Origin: Jatrophihabitans sp.
GTDB taxonomy: Bacteria > Actinomycetota > Actinomycetes > Mycobacteriales > Jatrophihabitantaceae
Direction: 5' to 3'
Length of the DNA stretch: 64,000 nt
Assembly: GCA_036399055.1 (NCBI GenBank)
Contig: DASWNX010000026.1
Coordinates: 62,001 to 126,000, forward strand
The notes under the pieces are model-generated. The model made no database searches, was not told the DNA's origin, and worked only from the letters and a program-made list of their open reading frames with translations. Both the position numbers and the translations under genes were made by a program. Shown one piece after another: positions 24,914 to 34,115 of this stretch. How positions within the stretch are numbered: the stretch's first letter is position 1; the number at the start of each line of letters is the position of its first letter.

Positions 24914-25885
24914 ATGTTGGATGTACGACGACTTCGCGTGCTTTTGGCGATTCAGGAGCATGGCGGGGTGGCGGCTGCCGCCCGGTCGCTGGCCTTCACT
25001 CCGCCTGCCGTCTCCCAGCAGATCGCCGCCCTGGAGCGGCAGGTGGGGGTGCCGCTGCTGGACCGCAGTCAGCGCGCGGCGCGGTTGACCCCGGCCGGGT
25101 TGCGGCTGGCGGCCCACGCCGAGCGGGTCCTCGGGGACCTGGACGCGGCCGAGGCCGACCTGGCCTCCATGGGCGAACTGGCGTCGGGCTTGTTGCGTCT
25201 GGGGGTCATCCCCACGGCGGCCCGCGCCTTGCTGCCGCTGGCGATCTGCCGGCTGCGAGAGACCGCGCCCGACGTCGAGCTGCAATTCGAGCAGTCCGAG
25301 CCAGAGGACAGCCTGCCTGCGCTGCGCCGAGGTGAACTCGATCTGGTGCTGGCCGGTGAGTACGCCGTCGCGCCGCGGCGGCTGCCGCCGGGCCTGGACC
25401 GGCGCCAGTTGCTCAGCGAGCCCATGCTGGTGGCGGTGCCGGCCGGCCACGCGTTGACCGGATCGAGCGTGTCGTTCATCGAGCTGGAGAAGGAGCGCTG
25501 GATCGCGGGCACGCCGTCCTCCTCGTGCGCGGCGCTGCTTGAGCGCTCGGCCGGGCTTGCCGGGTTCGACCCTCTGGTCGTCGGTCAGTGCGGTGACTTC
25601 GACCTGGCGCTGACGCTGGTGGCCCATGGTCAGGGCATCGCGCTGATTCCCAACATGGTCGCCGTGCGCTACCAGGCCTCCTCGGACCTGGTTCGGTTCC
25701 TTGAGCCGGACAAGCCGAAGACCCGTCGCGACATCTACCTGGCGATCCGGCGTGGCACCGCGGCCAGCCCTGGCATCGCCTATGCGCTGAGCGCACTGCG
25801 CGAAGCCGCGGCGAGCTTCGCCGCCGGGAGCTCGGTGGCGCCTGCTAGCGCTGGACCACGGCAATCGGATGCCCCTGAGAGGTGA
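24914..25885 (+). CDS. LysR-family transcriptional regulator
   Basis: 323 aa. The N-terminal winged HTH is LDVRRLRVLLAIQEHGGVAAAARSLAFTPPAVSQQIAALERQVG, followed by the linker helix and a periplasmic-binding-like effector domain (GLLRLGVIPTAARALLPLAI, GELDLVLAGEYAV, GDFDLALTLVAHGQGIALIP). Upstream are a TAGCCT-like -10 and an ATAGCTAT palindrome. The target is unknown; the desaturase is the nearest candidate. Its last 41 bases overlap the convergent lipoprotein gene. Confidence 0.88.
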   Translation: MLDVRRLRVLLAIQEHGGVAAAARSLAFTPPAVSQQIAALERQVGVPLLDRSQRAARLTPAGLRLAAHAERVLGDLDAAEADLASMGELASGLLRLGVIPTAARALLPLAICRLRETAPDVELQFEQSEPEDSLPALRRGELDLVLAGEYAVAPRRLPPGLDRRQLLSEPMLVAVPAGHALTGSSVSFIELEKERWIAGTPSSSCAALLERSAGLAGFDPLVVGQCGDFDLALTLVAHGQGIALIPNMVAVRYQASSDLVRFLEPDKPKTRRDIYLAIRRGTAASPGIAYALSALREAAASFAAGSSVAPASAGPRQSDAPER

Positions 25886-26798
25886 GGAGCACCCGGCCGC
25901 CCAGCGGCGCCGCCAGCCGCACCGTGACCGTTCGCTGGGCGGCGATCGCCGCGCAGGCCTGGTCAGCCGAACTGCTGCCGCCAGCCGGGTTGGGCGTGAT
26001 CTCTTCCACGCTGATCACCGCCGCGGTCGCGGACTCGGTCACCTTTGCCTCGTAGGTGGCTCCGCACGGCGATGGCCCTGCCGGGCTTGCGAGGAAGCTG
26101 TAGGTCAGTCTCTGATCGTCGGCTGCGATGACGGCTTGGTCTTCGGACCAGGCAGACTGGGATGGCTGGGCCGGCCATAGCGCCGACTGGGCCACCGCGA
26201 GCACCCGGACGCTGTCGCTGACCCCGGCAAGGCTGAACTGCCAGGCCGGCAATAGCTGAGGGCCGCGGTCGGTGCTGAACTTCGCACGGGTCAGGCCGGC
26301 TTTGACGATCCGGAGCCGGGAGCTGACCTGCTGGCCGCTGACGTTGGCCCGAAGCCGATCAAGGGCCGCCTCCGCCGGGACTATGGCGTAGTCACCGGAG
26401 GTCGGCGGAGCTGAAGGCAACGTGACACCGAGCTCGTACTCGCCCGCGAGGTAGGCGAGCTTGTCCTCGTCGGTGGCGAAACCGCTCGCAGGGTCGGCCA
26501 CCATGGCGCCGGTGAGCACCAGAGGCCGCGGGTTGGCGCTGACCGGAAAGGACTGCCAGCCGGACAGCGCCGCCTCCGGGCGTCCGCCAGGCGAGGGCCC
26601 GAGCCTGCCCACGCCGTCGGTCGCGCCATCGGCGCCCGGCCCGCCTCGGTCACCGGCACTCGGGCCGCTCGCGCAACCCGGCAGCACGCCCAGAGCCAGC
26701 ACGGCTACCGCTGCCGGCAGCGCCCGCCGGACGGTCCTGCGGCGCCCGGCCGGCGCGCCGGCGACCAGAGACGGCACCGTCGTCGCCTGTGCGCGCAT
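25845..26798 (-). CDS. Putative lipoprotein of unknown function
   Basis: 317 aa. After a basic N-terminus and hydrophobic stretch (ALPAAVAVLALGVLPGC) the lipobox LPGC gives a lipid-anchored Cys at about residue 42. A 35-residue Gly/Pro-rich linker follows, then a globular exported domain with two Cys residues (SPCGATYEAKV and SSADQACAAIAAQ) that could form a disulphide. It contains no catalytic motif I can name. It is convergent with the LysR gene and divergent from alaS. Confidence 0.7.
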   Translation of the reverse strand: MRAQATTVPSLVAGAPAGRRRTVRRALPAAVAVLALGVLPGCASGPSAGDRGGPGADGATDGVGRLGPSPGGRPEAALSGWQSFPVSANPRPLVLTGAMVADPASGFATDEDKLAYLAGEYELGVTLPSAPPTSGDYAIVPAEAALDRLRANVSGQQVSSRLRIVKAGLTRAKFSTDRGPQLLPAWQFSLAGVSDSVRVLAVAQSALWPAQPSQSAWSEDQAVIAADDQRLTYSFLASPAGPSPCGATYEAKVTESATAAVISVEEITPNPAGGSSSADQACAAIAAQRTVTVRLAAPLGGRVLLTSQGHPIAVVQR

Positions 26799-26981
26799 CC
26801 GCTCTCACTCCTGTGGTTGGGGTTCCTTCTCAGAGATGCCGCAGCCCGCCCATTACGTTGCATCGGGCGCCAGTCACGAGGAGAACCGCTCGGCTGCCGG
26901 GTCCGGTCGAGAGCCCCGCTGTAAAGCATTGGCTGCGGTCCGAGAGAATGGAGCCGATCCCGCCGCACTGTGAGGAGAGCC

Positions 26982-29693
26982 GTGAAAACCGCCGAGGTAC
27001 GTCAGCGCTTCGTGGACCATTTCGTCCGCCATGGGCATGAGGTCGTCCCCGGCGCGCCACTGCCCTTCGACGATCCCAACCTGCTGTTCATCAACGCCGG
27101 CATGGTGCAGTTCGTGCCCTACTTCACCGGCCAGCTCGATCCGCCGTGGTCGCGGGCCACCAGCGTGCAGAAGTGCGTGCGCACCCTCGACATCGACGAG
27201 GTGGGCAAGACCACCCGGCACGGCACCTTCTTCCAGATGAACGGCAACTTCAGCTTCGGCGACTACTTCAAGGAAGAAGCGATCCGGATGGCGTGGGAGC
27301 TGTCCACCAGCTCCGTGGCCGACGGTGGCTACGGCCTGGACGGCGACCGGATCTGGGCCACCGTCTACCTCGACGACGAGGAGGCGATCGACATCTGGCG
27401 CCGCGTCGTCGGGCTGCCCCCGGATCGGATCGTCCGGCGCGGCATGGCCGACAACTTCTGGTCGATGACCGTTCCGGGGCCCTGCGGCCCGTGCAGCGAG
27501 CTCTACTACGACCGGGGCGCCGCCTATGGCGTGGACGGCGGGCCGGCGGTCGACGAGGACCGCTACATGGAGTTCTGGAACCTGGTCTTCATGCAGAACG
27601 AGCGGGGCGCGGGCCCGGCCAAGGAAGGCTACGAGATCCTGGGCGAGCTGCCCCGCAAGAACATCGACACCGGCATGGGCCTGGAGCGGATGGCCACCCT
27701 GCTGCAGGGCGTGGACAACCTCTACGAGATCGACGAGACCCGGCCGGTGCTCGACCGGGCCGCCGAGCTGGCCGGCAAGCGCTACGGAGGCGCGTCCGGG
27801 CCCTCGGCTGCCGAGTCCGCGCCCGACGACGTCCGGCTTCGGGTGATCGCCGACCACGTGCGCACCGGCCTGATGCTGGTCTCCGACGGGGTCACCCCGA
27901 GCAATGAGGGGCGCGGCTACGTGCTGCGCCGGATCCTGCGCCGGGCGGTGCGCTCGGCGCGGATGCTGGGCGGCGAGTTCATCGACGGCGCGGTGCTGCC
28001 GCAGTTGCTGCCGGTCGCCCGCGACGCGATGGCGCCCAGCTATCCGGAGCTGGCTGTCGACTACGACCGGATCGCGATGATCGCCTACGGCGAGGAGGAC
28101 GCCTTCCGCCGGACGCTGGCTTCAGGAACCACCATCCTCGACGTCGCCGTGCGCGAGGCGCAGCAGGCCAAGCGGCCGGCGCTGTCGGGCGAACGGGCGT
28201 TCGCGCTTCACGACACCTATGGCTTTCCGATCGACCTCACCATCGAGATGGCGTCCGAGGCCGGCCTGAGCGTGGACCAGGATGAGTTCCGGCGGCTGAT
28301 GGCCGAGCAGCGCCAGCGCGCCAAGGCCGACGCCCGGTCCAAGAAGTCCGGTGTGGCCAGCACCGCCGCCTACCGCGAGCTGCGTGAGCACGGCCCCACC
28401 GTCTTCACCGGCTACGAGGGCCTGGAGATCGAGTCCCGGGTCCGCGGCATCGTCCGTGGAGACGAGCTCGTGGAGGTCGCCGGCCCCGGTGAGACGGTCG
28501 AGGTGGTGCTCGATGCCACCTCGTTCTACGCCGAGTCCGGTGGCCAGGTCGCCGACGAAGGCGCCATCGTCATCCCTGGCTCCGGCCCGGAGACCCGGCT
28601 TCGGGTGCTGGACGTCCAGCGCCCGATCAAGGGGCTGATCGTGCACCGGGTGCAGGTCGAGTCCGGCGAGCTCCGCACCGGCGTCGACGCGGTCGCCCAG
28701 GTCGACCCGGAGTGGCGGCTGTCGGCGCGGCAGGCCCACTCGGGAACCCACGTCGTGCACGCGGCGCTGCGCGAGGTGCTCGGCCCGTCGGCCCTGCAGA
28801 GCGGCTCGTACAACAAGCCGGGTTACCTGCGACTGGACTTCGCCTGGTCCAAAGGCCTGGACGAGCGCACCCGAACCGACATCGAGGAGACCGCGAACCG
28901 CGCGCTGCGGCGTGACCTGCCGGTGGCGGTGCGGTACATGCCGCTGTCCCAGGCCCGCGAGATCGGCGCGCTCGCGCTGTTCGGCGAGACCTATGACGCC
29001 GAAGTGCGGGTGGTCGAGATCGGCGGGGCCTGGTCGCGCGAGCTGTGCGGTGGCACGCACGTCTCCCATTCCTCCCAGGTCGGCGCCCTGGCGGTCACCG
29101 GCGAGTCCTCGGTCGGCGCCGGGGTGCGCCGGATCGAGGCCTACGTCGGCCTGGACGCGATCAAATTCCTGGCCAATGAGCGTGCCCTGGTGTCGGCCCT
29201 GTCAGAGCTGGTGAAGGTCCCGCCGGCCGAGCTGCCGGACCGGATCGAGTCGCTGATCACCCGGCTGCGCAACGCCGAGCGCGAGTTGGACCGGCTGCGG
29301 GCCGGCCAGGTGATGCAGCAGGCGGGGCCGCTGGCGCAACGTGCCACCGACGTCGCCGGAGTCCAACTGCTGACCGAGCTGGTGCCGGCCGGGGTCGCGG
29401 TCAACGACCTGCGCAACCTGGCGGTGAACGTGCGGGACCGGTTGGACCAGTCCCGCCCGGCTGCCGTGCTGCTCGCCTCAGCCGCCGATGACCGGCTGTC
29501 CTTCGTCGCCACCGTGAACTCCGCGGGGGTGGCGGCCGGGCGTTCGGCCGGTGAGCTGGTCAAGGTGCTGGCGCAGACCCTCGGCGCCCGTGGCGGCGGC
29601 AAGGCCGATGTGGCCCAGGGCGCCGGCGGCAAGCCCGGTGACGCGCCGGCGGCCTTCGACGCGGTGCGCGCTTCACTGCTCAGCGCGTCCTGA
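26982..29693 (+). CDS. alaS: Alanine-tRNA ligase
   Basis: 903 aa, full length for AlaRS. The class II catalytic core starts KTAEVRQRFVDHFVRHGHEVVP with motif 1/2 regions (NPNLLFINAGMVQFVPYF-like, TSVQKCVRTLDIDEVG, FFQMNGNFSFGDYFK). The editing domain has HSGTHVVHAAL (HxxxH) and CGGTHVSHSS zinc-site residues, and the C-terminal C-Ala domain ends RGGGKADVAQGAG. It charges tRNA-Ala and clears Ser/Gly mischarging. GTG 26982 is preferred because GAGGAGAG lies just upstream. Confidence 0.97.
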   Translation: MKTAEVRQRFVDHFVRHGHEVVPGAPLPFDDPNLLFINAGMVQFVPYFTGQLDPPWSRATSVQKCVRTLDIDEVGKTTRHGTFFQMNGNFSFGDYFKEEAIRMAWELSTSSVADGGYGLDGDRIWATVYLDDEEAIDIWRRVVGLPPDRIVRRGMADNFWSMTVPGPCGPCSELYYDRGAAYGVDGGPAVDEDRYMEFWNLVFMQNERGAGPAKEGYEILGELPRKNIDTGMGLERMATLLQGVDNLYEIDETRPVLDRAAELAGKRYGGASGPSAAESAPDDVRLRVIADHVRTGLMLVSDGVTPSNEGRGYVLRRILRRAVRSARMLGGEFIDGAVLPQLLPVARDAMAPSYPELAVDYDRIAMIAYGEEDAFRRTLASGTTILDVAVREAQQAKRPALSGERAFALHDTYGFPIDLTIEMASEAGLSVDQDEFRRLMAEQRQRAKADARSKKSGVASTAAYRELREHGPTVFTGYEGLEIESRVRGIVRGDELVEVAGPGETVEVVLDATSFYAESGGQVADEGAIVIPGSGPETRLRVLDVQRPIKGLIVHRVQVESGELRTGVDAVAQVDPEWRLSARQAHSGTHVVHAALREVLGPSALQSGSYNKPGYLRLDFAWSKGLDERTRTDIEETANRALRRDLPVAVRYMPLSQAREIGALALFGETYDAEVRVVEIGGAWSRELCGGTHVSHSSQVGALAVTGESSVGAGVRRIEAYVGLDAIKFLANERALVSALSELVKVPPAELPDRIESLITRLRNAERELDRLRAGQVMQQAGPLAQRATDVAGVQLLTELVPAGVAVNDLRNLAVNVRDRLDQSRPAAVLLASAADDRLSFVATVNSAGVAAGRSAGELVKVLAQTLGARGGGKADVAQGAGGKPGDAPAAFDAVRASLLSAS

Positions 29694-29701
29694 GCTGCGA
29701 G

Positions 29702-29729
29702 GCCGGGGTGGGCATCAGCCCGCCCCGGC
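29702..29729 (+). terminator. Hairpin terminator after alaS
   Basis: GCCGGGGTGGGC (29702-29713), loop ATCA, GCCCGCCCCGGC (29718-29729) with one G-T pair, followed by TTGTC. It starts 8 bases after the alaS stop. Confidence 0.7.
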
Positions 29730-29784
29730 TTGTCAGGCGCTCACCGGCCAGCCGATCCAGCGCCGGATCGCTGCCGCGCCTGGC

Positions 29785-30156
29785 TCAGGGCCGCGTGCAG
29801 TTGACGGTGGCGCCCTTGCTGGCCATCGCGCCGCTGCTGTCGGTCACGTACACGGTGAAGATGCGGGCCGTGCCCCACTTGCAGTTGCCGGTGATCGTCG
29901 GCCCACTGCCGTAGTAGGAGTCGCCGCAGCACCAGGAGAAGACCGTCCAGCTGTAGCTGTAGCTGCCGGTGCCGCCCGACGCGGTGGCCGTGCAAGAGAA
30001 GGTGCCGTAATTGGCCGGGTCGGGGGCGTAGTAGCCGGTCACTGCGCAGGTGGCGGAGTTCACCGTGAGCGTTGAGGCGTGGGCGGGCTGAGCCACCGAC
30101 ATGGCAGCTGCGAACAGCAGCACGGCTAGCAGGCGGACCGACAGACGAGCGACCAT
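29785..30156 (-). CDS. Small secreted aromatic/Cys-rich protein
   Basis: 123 aa. A clear signal peptide (VARLSVRLLAVLLFAAAMSVAQPAHA) with AHA cleavage site is followed by a ~95-residue mature domain. The ATG at 30156 has AGAAGGAG just upstream, so the longer open frame to 30603 is not used. The mature part has a beta-sandwich-like pattern (TASGGTGSYSYSWTVFSW, FTVYVTDSSGAMASKGATVNC) resembling PKD/Ig-like modules, and six Cys residues including an adjacent pair (SWCCGDS). Role unknown; possibly a cell-surface or extracellular binding protein. Confidence 0.75.
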   Translation of the reverse strand: MVARLSVRLLAVLLFAAAMSVAQPAHASTLTVNSATCAVTGYYAPDPANYGTFSCTATASGGTGSYSYSWTVFSWCCGDSYYGSGPTITGNCKWGTARIFTVYVTDSSGAMASKGATVNCTRP

Positions 30157-30253
30157 GAGACGTCTCCTTCTCAAGCGCATGGGGTGCGAGGGAGCGCTAC
30201 TTTCGCATAGCTGTGCGCTGCCTGTCGAGAGTCGCCACCTGCGTCGGGAAGCT

Positions 30254-31660
30254 TCACTGACCGGCCAACTCGAATCGAACGGTGCGCGTAGCGACGTCAG
30301 CAGCGACCAGCCGGGCCTGGATGTGTTGGCCTGGTTGCAGCGAGGCGCCCGTGCATCGTGCGCGTATGGCGGGCTCCTCGATGCTAATCGAGGCCCCGTG
30401 GCCATCGGCACTGAGCACCACTGCCGCGAACGTCTGTCCAATGCGATCCCGCAGCAGCCAGGCTTCGGTGAGGTCGAGGACTGCGCGGTCGACCGCACGT
30501 GCGCGGTGATCGGCCGCGGCCATCGACGCGGGTAGGGCCGGGACGCGGTCACGCACCCACTGCGGAACCGGTGTGCCAGCCTGCACCGCGAGGCAGATCT
30601 CACTCACATAGCGATCGACCAGGCGCCGCAACGGCGCCGTCGCGTGGGCGTACGGCGCGCCGATGCCGGCGTGCAGCGGCTGCTCAGGCGGTTGGCCGTC
30701 GAAGGCGACGTAGGCCGCCCCGCGCAGCAGAGAGGCCGCGTGATCGAGGAACGCGACCTGGCGAGAATCGGCTCGGCTCAGGCCGGCGAGCACGTCACCG
30801 GGTGCAGCTCCTGCGGGCCAGGCGACTCCCAGGGCCGGCGCGATCCGGCGCAATTCGTCGATCGCCTGGCTATCGGCCGGCGGAACCGTGCGCAGGATTC
30901 CGAAGCCGCCACGCAGCATCAGCTGGGCGGCGGACATCCCCGTCATCAACGAGATCTCGGCGTTGTAGGACTCCACCGGTAACGGCGCTCGGTAGCGCAG
31001 GGTCCAGGACGAACCGGCGCGCTCGACCTCTTGCGCAGGAAGGTCGAGGTTGATGGCATGTCGCTGTCGAGCGAGCGCGAGACGCAGCGCGCCTACCTCG
31101 GGCAGTAGCCTGACAGCGGCATGCGGGTGTCCCGCCTCGAAGCTGGCCTGTACCCCCGCATAGTCCAGGCGAGCTCGAGAAAGGACCCGGGCACGGCGCA
31201 CGTCGACCTTGGTGATCTCCCCGAAGCCGTCGAGCTCGAACTGCCACAGCACCGCGGGACGAACCTGGCCAGGTAGCAGGCTGGCCGCTCCTTCGCTGAG
31301 CACAGTGGGGTGTAGAGGCACCCGGGCGTCCGGGCAGTAGATCGTCTCGCCCCGCACCTGAAGCTCGGAGTCCAACACCGATGCCGGGGGGACGAATGAC
31401 GCAACGTCGGCGATGGCGTAACTGACCCGATAACCGTGGTCGCAGGGGGCGATGTGCAAGGCCTGGTCGAGATCCATGCTGCCTGGCGGGTCGACGGTAA
31501 CCAGTTCCAGGTCGGTCCGGTCAAGGTCAGGAAGCCGCACCGCCTGCGCCGCGGCCTGCGCGCAGGCGACCGCCTGGGATGAGAAGTCTCCCGGCACGCC
31601 CAGTTCCACCCGCAGCCCCGAAAAGTCCAGCGGGGCGCCGGCCACGCGATGCTCAACCAC
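30254..31660 (-). CDS. RNB-domain ribonuclease (RNase II/R family)
   Basis: 468 aa from a GTG with GGGAGGG upstream. The RNB catalytic core carries LVTVDPPGSMDLDQALHI, whose Asp residues bind the catalytic Mg2+, then VSYAIADVASFV and a C-terminal half with YAHATAPLRRLVDRYVSEICLA (RNB arginine and PLRR-type motif). Cold-shock domains are missing at the N-terminus and only a short S1-like tail is present, so it is the short actinobacterial form. It would degrade RNA 3' to 5'. Confidence 0.88.
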   Translation of the reverse strand: MVEHRVAGAPLDFSGLRVELGVPGDFSSQAVACAQAAAQAVRLPDLDRTDLELVTVDPPGSMDLDQALHIAPCDHGYRVSYAIADVASFVPPASVLDSELQVRGETIYCPDARVPLHPTVLSEGAASLLPGQVRPAVLWQFELDGFGEITKVDVRRARVLSRARLDYAGVQASFEAGHPHAAVRLLPEVGALRLALARQRHAINLDLPAQEVERAGSSWTLRYRAPLPVESYNAEISLMTGMSAAQLMLRGGFGILRTVPPADSQAIDELRRIAPALGVAWPAGAAPGDVLAGLSRADSRQVAFLDHAASLLRGAAYVAFDGQPPEQPLHAGIGAPYAHATAPLRRLVDRYVSEICLAVQAGTPVPQWVRDRVPALPASMAAADHRARAVDRAVLDLTEAWLLRDRIGQTFAAVVLSADGHGASISIEEPAIRARCTGASLQPGQHIQARLVAADVATRTVRFELAGQ

Positions 31661-32177
31661 AGCGCGGTCCCTCCCAGAACGGGCCCTGAGACATCGTGAT
31701 AAGACGTGCTGACCGAACGCGATCTGCCCGACCTGCCACGGCGACAGTCCGGCCCCACCGCAGCCGTCTCACCACTCGGATGCTCAGCGGTCGACATTGA
31801 TGGGGCGAGCTGGGTGATCTCCTCGATGTCACGCCGTCGAACCCAGGAAGCGACGCGACGGCCCTCCGAACGCAACTCGGATGACAGGGAAACCGCTCAG
31901 CGCCACATGGTCGCCGCTGCAGCATCACGTTGTCCCTCCGCGCTGCGGGATTCTCGCCGAAGCTGTCCACGGCGGTCGCTCGCTGAGGCTACCCGCCGGC
32001 CAGCGGCTCCCGGGCCTTAGTGTCCTTTCGACCCGCCGGCGCAGCGCTCGATCACCAGGCCACCGCAGTTGTCACTCGACCTAGAAGGTCGATGGCGTCG
32101 CGGCGCGTACCCGCACCCCTGACCGCACACTGCCAGCCCTACCCAATGCCGCTGGGTGGCCGTCCCCCTCAGCTGCC
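31661..32177. other. Gap without a recognisable gene
   Basis: About 517 bases between two minus-strand genes. Open frames here on both strands lack family resemblance, ribosome-binding sites or sensible composition. It contains the upstream region of the ribonuclease gene; I see no tRNA, hairpin or promoter of note. Confidence 0.5.
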
Positions 32178-33056
32178 TCAGGAGGCCGGGCTCAGCGTGA
32201 TGTCGAACCGGGCGCGGGTCCAGGAACCTGTCACCTGCCGGCCGTCCGGTGTCGGCTCGTCCCCAGCATGCCTCGGGAAGTCGACGACGAGCGATTCCCG
32301 GATGCCGAACACGCTGTCCGAGCCGAGGTCGTCGCCGGCCACGAAGATGTGCGTGGCCAGCGTTCGCATGCCCTCGTGGCTGGCCATGAAATGCAGGTGG
32401 GGCGCACGCATCGGCGACCGGCCGGTCGCGGCGAGCAAGGCGCCAACCGGGCCGTCGTCGGGAATCGGGTACGGGGTGGGGGTGACCGCCCAGAACCGGT
32501 ATCCCCCGTCGGCGTCGGTGAACAGCCGCCCCCGCGCGGCCACCCGGCCGTCGGGGTACTGCACGTCGTAGCGGCCGTCATCGTCGGCCTCCCACACCTC
32601 CAGCCGGGCCCCGGCCAAAGGTCGGCCGGAGGTGTCGGTGACGGTGCCCTCCACCCAGCACGGCTCACCCGACGCGCCGAAGGAGATGTCACCGCCGAGA
32701 GGCACCAGCGGTGCGTCGTCAAGGAAGAACGGGCCGACGACGGTCGCCTCGGTCGCCGCGCCGGTCGGGTCGTCATTGATGATGATGGTCTGCATGGACG
32801 CACCCAGCACGTCGGACAGCAGGATGAACTCCTGTCGCTTGTCGTCGGTGATGTGACCGGCCGCGGTCAGGAAGTCGATCGCCTGCTGCCATTCGCCCTG
32901 GGTCAGGCGGACCTCGCGGAGAAACGCGTGCAGGTGCTCGACCAGGGCGGTCAGCACCGTCCGAACCCGCGGGTCGGCAGTCGCGCCGAAGCTCGCGACC
33001 ACCTCCTCGACCAGGCGCCGCTCGCGGAGGTCCTGCGGGGATGTTCTGTCGTTCAT
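32178..33056 (-). CDS. Intradiol ring-cleavage dioxygenase, likely hydroxyquinol 1,2-dioxygenase
   Basis: 292 aa. The helical N-terminal dimer domain ([20 protein letters not shown]) is followed by the beta-sandwich catalytic domain. Candidate Fe3+ ligands are Tyr in YDVQYPDG and GYRFWAV, and His in APHLHFMAS. The [20 protein letters not shown] region is typical of the hydroxyquinol branch. It would convert benzene-1,2,4-triol to maleylacetate, which the reductase encoded next in the operon reduces. Its ATG overlaps the reductase stop by 4 bases, so it is the last gene of a three-gene operon. Confidence 0.86.
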   Translation of the reverse strand: MNDRTSPQDLRERRLVEEVVASFGATADPRVRTVLTALVEHLHAFLREVRLTQGEWQQAIDFLTAAGHITDDKRQEFILLSDVLGASMQTIIINDDPTGAATEATVVGPFFLDDAPLVPLGGDISFGASGEPCWVEGTVTDTSGRPLAGARLEVWEADDDGRYDVQYPDGRVAARGRLFTDADGGYRFWAVTPTPYPIPDDGPVGALLAATGRSPMRAPHLHFMASHEGMRTLATHIFVAGDDLGSDSVFGIRESLVVDFPRHAGDEPTPDGRQVTGSWTRARFDITLSPAS

Positions 33057-34114
33057 GGGTGGCTCTCCATCCGTGGTTGGTCTCCGGCCCAGGCCGCTCG
33101 CAACAACCGGTCAAGCGTGTCGGCCTCGACCGGGCGTGGGTTCGCGGCCGGCACCTGCGGCAGGATCGCCTGCGCCGCGGCCGCCAGGTCGTCCTCTGCC
33201 AGGCCGAGCTCACGCAGGGCCCTCGGCGCGTTCAGCCGCGCGCGCAGCTCGTCCAGGCCCTGGCAGGCGTCGCCCGATCCCAGCGCCTGGGCGATCTGCT
33301 CAGCGGCCCGCGGAGCGTAAGGGGCGTTGAACGCGAGCACGTGGGGCAGCACGATGGCGTGCGTGGCCGCGTGCGGCAGGTTGAAGGCCCCTGCCAGCAC
33401 GTGGCAGATCTTGTGGTGCAACCCTGATCCGGCCGAGGCGAAGGCGACCGCGGCCAGATAGCAGCCGTACAGGGACTGCTCGATCGCGTCTCGGTCGGCC
33501 TCGGCCACCACCCCCGGCAGCCCGACCGCGAGGGAGTGGAGCCCCGCCATCGCCAGCGCGGCGTTGATCGGATCTGCCCGCGGCCCCCACATGGAGTCCA
33601 CGCAGTGCGCGACGGCGTTGAGTCCGGAGGCCACCGCGAGCTCGACCGGCAGGGACTCCAGCAACTCGGCGTCATAGACGACCGTTCGCGGCAGCACCCG
33701 CGGGTCGACGCCGGTCCGCTTCTGGCCCCGCTCGGTCAGCCCCCAGACATCGGTGGCTTCCGAGCCTGCGAAGGTGGTCGGGGTCGCGATGATCGGCAAG
33801 CCCGAGGTGAGCGCGACCGCTTTGGCCAGCCCGATGGCCGACCCCCCGCCGATGGCGATCACCAGATCAGCCTGAGCCGCCGCGGCCCGGGCGTCCTCAG
33901 CCACCTCGACCGGCACGTGCTCGGTTATCCGGTGGTAGCGCACGGCGCCGGCCAGACCGGCCCGTTCGATCAGACCCCTCTGGCGGTCGGCCGCGATGAC
34001 AAGGGGCCGTAGCGCGGCGAAGCGGGCCACCTCGTCGCGCAGGTGTCCAGCGGCAGCGCCCGAGCCGAACAGGACGCGTTGGCCCTTGGTCTCATGCTCG
34101 AAGGCCAGCGGCAC
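33053..34114 (-). CDS. Maleylacetate reductase (iron-type alcohol dehydrogenase family)
   Basis: 353 aa. [14 protein letters not shown] is the NAD(P)-binding glycine-rich turn, [16 protein letters not shown] is characteristic of maleylacetate reductases, and the His-rich segment [25 protein letters not shown] carries the ligands that hold the metal in related dehydrogenases. It would reduce maleylacetate to 3-oxoadipate. GTG start one base after the monooxygenase stop, so it is tightly coupled. Confidence 0.88.
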   Translation of the reverse strand: MPLAFEHETKGQRVLFGSGAAAGHLRDEVARFAALRPLVIAADRQRGLIERAGLAGAVRYHRITEHVPVEVAEDARAAAAQADLVIAIGGGSAIGLAKAVALTSGLPIIATPTTFAGSEATDVWGLTERGQKRTGVDPRVLPRTVVYDAELLESLPVELAVASGLNAVAHCVDSMWGPRADPINAALAMAGLHSLAVGLPGVVAEADRDAIEQSLYGCYLAAVAFASAGSGLHHKICHVLAGAFNLPHAATHAIVLPHVLAFNAPYAPRAAEQIAQALGSGDACQGLDELRARLNAPRALRELGLAEDDLAAAAQAILPQVPAANPRPVEADTLDRLLRAAWAGDQPRMESHP

Positions 34115-34115
34115 G

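Noticed and set aside
29785..30603. 272-codon version of the small secreted protein
   Set aside because: The extra N-terminal sequence lies antisense-like over the ribonuclease region; the signal peptide and ribosome-binding site place the start at 30156.
31706..32020. 104-codon ORF in the gap after the ribonuclease
   Set aside because: Arg/Ser-rich random composition with no homology signal or start context.
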